Below are positions 4,985 to 5,568 of a stretch of 5,568 nucleotides of DNA, in pieces. Both the position numbers and the translations under genes were made by a program. This DNA is from UBA9715 sp045614225 (GTDB lineage: Bacteria > Actinomycetota > Coriobacteriia > Coriobacteriales > Eggerthellaceae). Below the pieces are notes generated by a model. It was not told where the DNA came from. It was given only the letters and a program-made list of their open reading frames with translations, and did not search any database. The DNA lies in the NCBI GenBank assembly GCA_045614225.1, contig JAZLCO010000054.1, positions 1 through 5,568 on the forward strand, read 5' to 3'. Every line of letters begins with the position of its first letter. The stretch's first letter is position 1.

Positions 4985-5568
4985 ATGCCGATCAACGAGG
5001 GAAACAAGTTCGGGTTCGTCTACGACGGGGCCATCGAGGATAACGTGCCGGGCGCAGTGAACGTGCGCGCGGTCGCCTACAAGAGCAACGGGGTCGAGGT
5101 GGCGGCCAACGTCTACCTGCCGGCCGGCTACGACGAGACCGCCGACAAGAAGTACGCGGGCGTCACGGTGGCTCATCCCAACGGCGGCGTGAAGGAGCAG
5201 GTCGCGGGCCTCTACGCGCAGAAGCTCGCCGAGCACGGCTACGTGGCCATCGCCGCCGACGCCGCCTTCCAGGGCGCAAGTGCGGGCGAGCCCCACTTCA
5301 CCGACAAGCCCGCCTACCGCATCGAGGACGTGCGCCGCATGGCCGATTTTCTGGCCGGCTTCCCGGGCGTCGACCCCGAACGCATCGGCGCGCTTGGCAT
5401 ATGCGGGGGCGGCGGCTACACGCTCGGCGCCGCGCAGCCGCTTCCCGTCATCAAAGCGGTGGCCACGCTTTCCATGTTCAACACCGGCCGCATCCGCCGA
5501 TACGGCATGGGCGACGCCGACAAGGAGAGCTTCCCGCAGCGCCTGGCCGAGGCCAACGAGGCGCGCCG
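4985..5568 (+). CDS. YcjY-like alpha/beta hydrolase with Cys nucleophile, 3' end missing
   Basis: The first 194 residues of a cytoplasmic alpha/beta hydrolase; the gene runs off the right edge. Landmarks are VAHPNGGVKEQVAGLYAQKLAEHGYVAIAADAAFQG (62-97; oxyanion region and fold core), YRIEDVRRMADFL (111-123), and the nucleophile elbow GICGGGGY (138-145), where Cys140 stands in the usual serine position. A cysteine elbow of this form is typical of dienelactone-hydrolase-like and YcjY-like proteins. The acid and His of the triad lie beyond the window. There is no signal peptide, unlike the preceding hydrolase. The ATG has GAAAGGA (4971-4977) 7 nt upstream. It lies 77 bp behind the lipoprotein hydrolase and is probably the last visible operon member. 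A separate weak promoter in the gap cannot be excluded. The family is confident; the substrate is unknown. Confidence 0.9.
   Translation, partial: MPINEGNKFGFVYDGAIEDNVPGAVNVRAVAYKSNGVEVAANVYLPAGYDETADKKYAGVTVAHPNGGVKEQVAGLYAQKLAEHGYVAIAADAAFQGASAGEPHFTDKPAYRIEDVRRMADFLAGFPGVDPERIGALGICGGGGYTLGAAQPLPVIKAVATLSMFNTGRIRRYGMGDADKESFPQRLAEANEAR

Overview
This window looks like a chromosomal segment of a high-GC Gram-positive anaerobe. My best guess is a gut actinobacterium of the class Coriobacteriia (Eggerthella/Gordonibacter/Slackia-like). The basis is strongly GC-rich third codon positions, AGGAGG or AAAGGA ribosome sites 6-8 nt before the starts, and an accessory set of flavin proteins, an aldo-keto reductase and small hydrolases. 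The genus assignment is inference.

Layout. Bases 1-490 (minus) hold the N-terminal 163 residues of a classical short-chain dehydrogenase/reductase (SDR) that runs off the left edge. Bases 491-1211 form a gene-free stretch of about 720 bp. It contains an AT-richer SDR upstream region with paired direct repeats, a perfect 13-bp hairpin, an 18-bp fragment reading as the last residues of GMP synthetase (TIEWE-stop), and a cluster of short interspersed repeats (TGGTAGCCA, ATGGGGAGTAAA, TCTGACCTGCGGAAAC). Bases 1212-2505 (minus) carry a TetR-family regulator followed by a flavin reductase-like FMN protein. Bases 2632-5568 (plus) carry an apparent operon: aldo-keto reductase, flavodoxin, a lipoprotein alpha/beta hydrolase, and a second alpha/beta hydrolase with a Cys in the nucleophile position, cut by the right edge.

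The clearest regulatory structure is the 126-bp divergent region between the TetR gene and the aldo-keto reductase. Two near-consensus promoters with 17-bp spacers point away from each other, and their -35 hexamers overlap by 5 bp. Two copies of a 19-bp pseudo-palindrome (AA-G/A-TGACGTnnCGTnA-type) lie with centres exactly 36 bp apart. One fills the spacer between the -35 and -10 of the aldo-keto reductase promoter. The other lies just past its predicted transcription start. This is the expected arrangement for a TetR-type repressor that controls itself and the divergent operon.

Working model (inference): a small-molecule ligand releases the TetR repressor, inducing a reductive and hydrolytic set. 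The set comprises an NADPH-dependent carbonyl reductase, a flavodoxin, an FMN flavin reductase-like protein, one membrane-anchored extracytoplasmic esterase-like hydrolase and one cytoplasmic hydrolase. The ligand and substrates cannot be read from the sequence. I do not see a defence system, CRISPR array, transposase or RNA gene. The less ordinary parts are the operator architecture and the repeat-filled intergenic region with its guaA-like tail.
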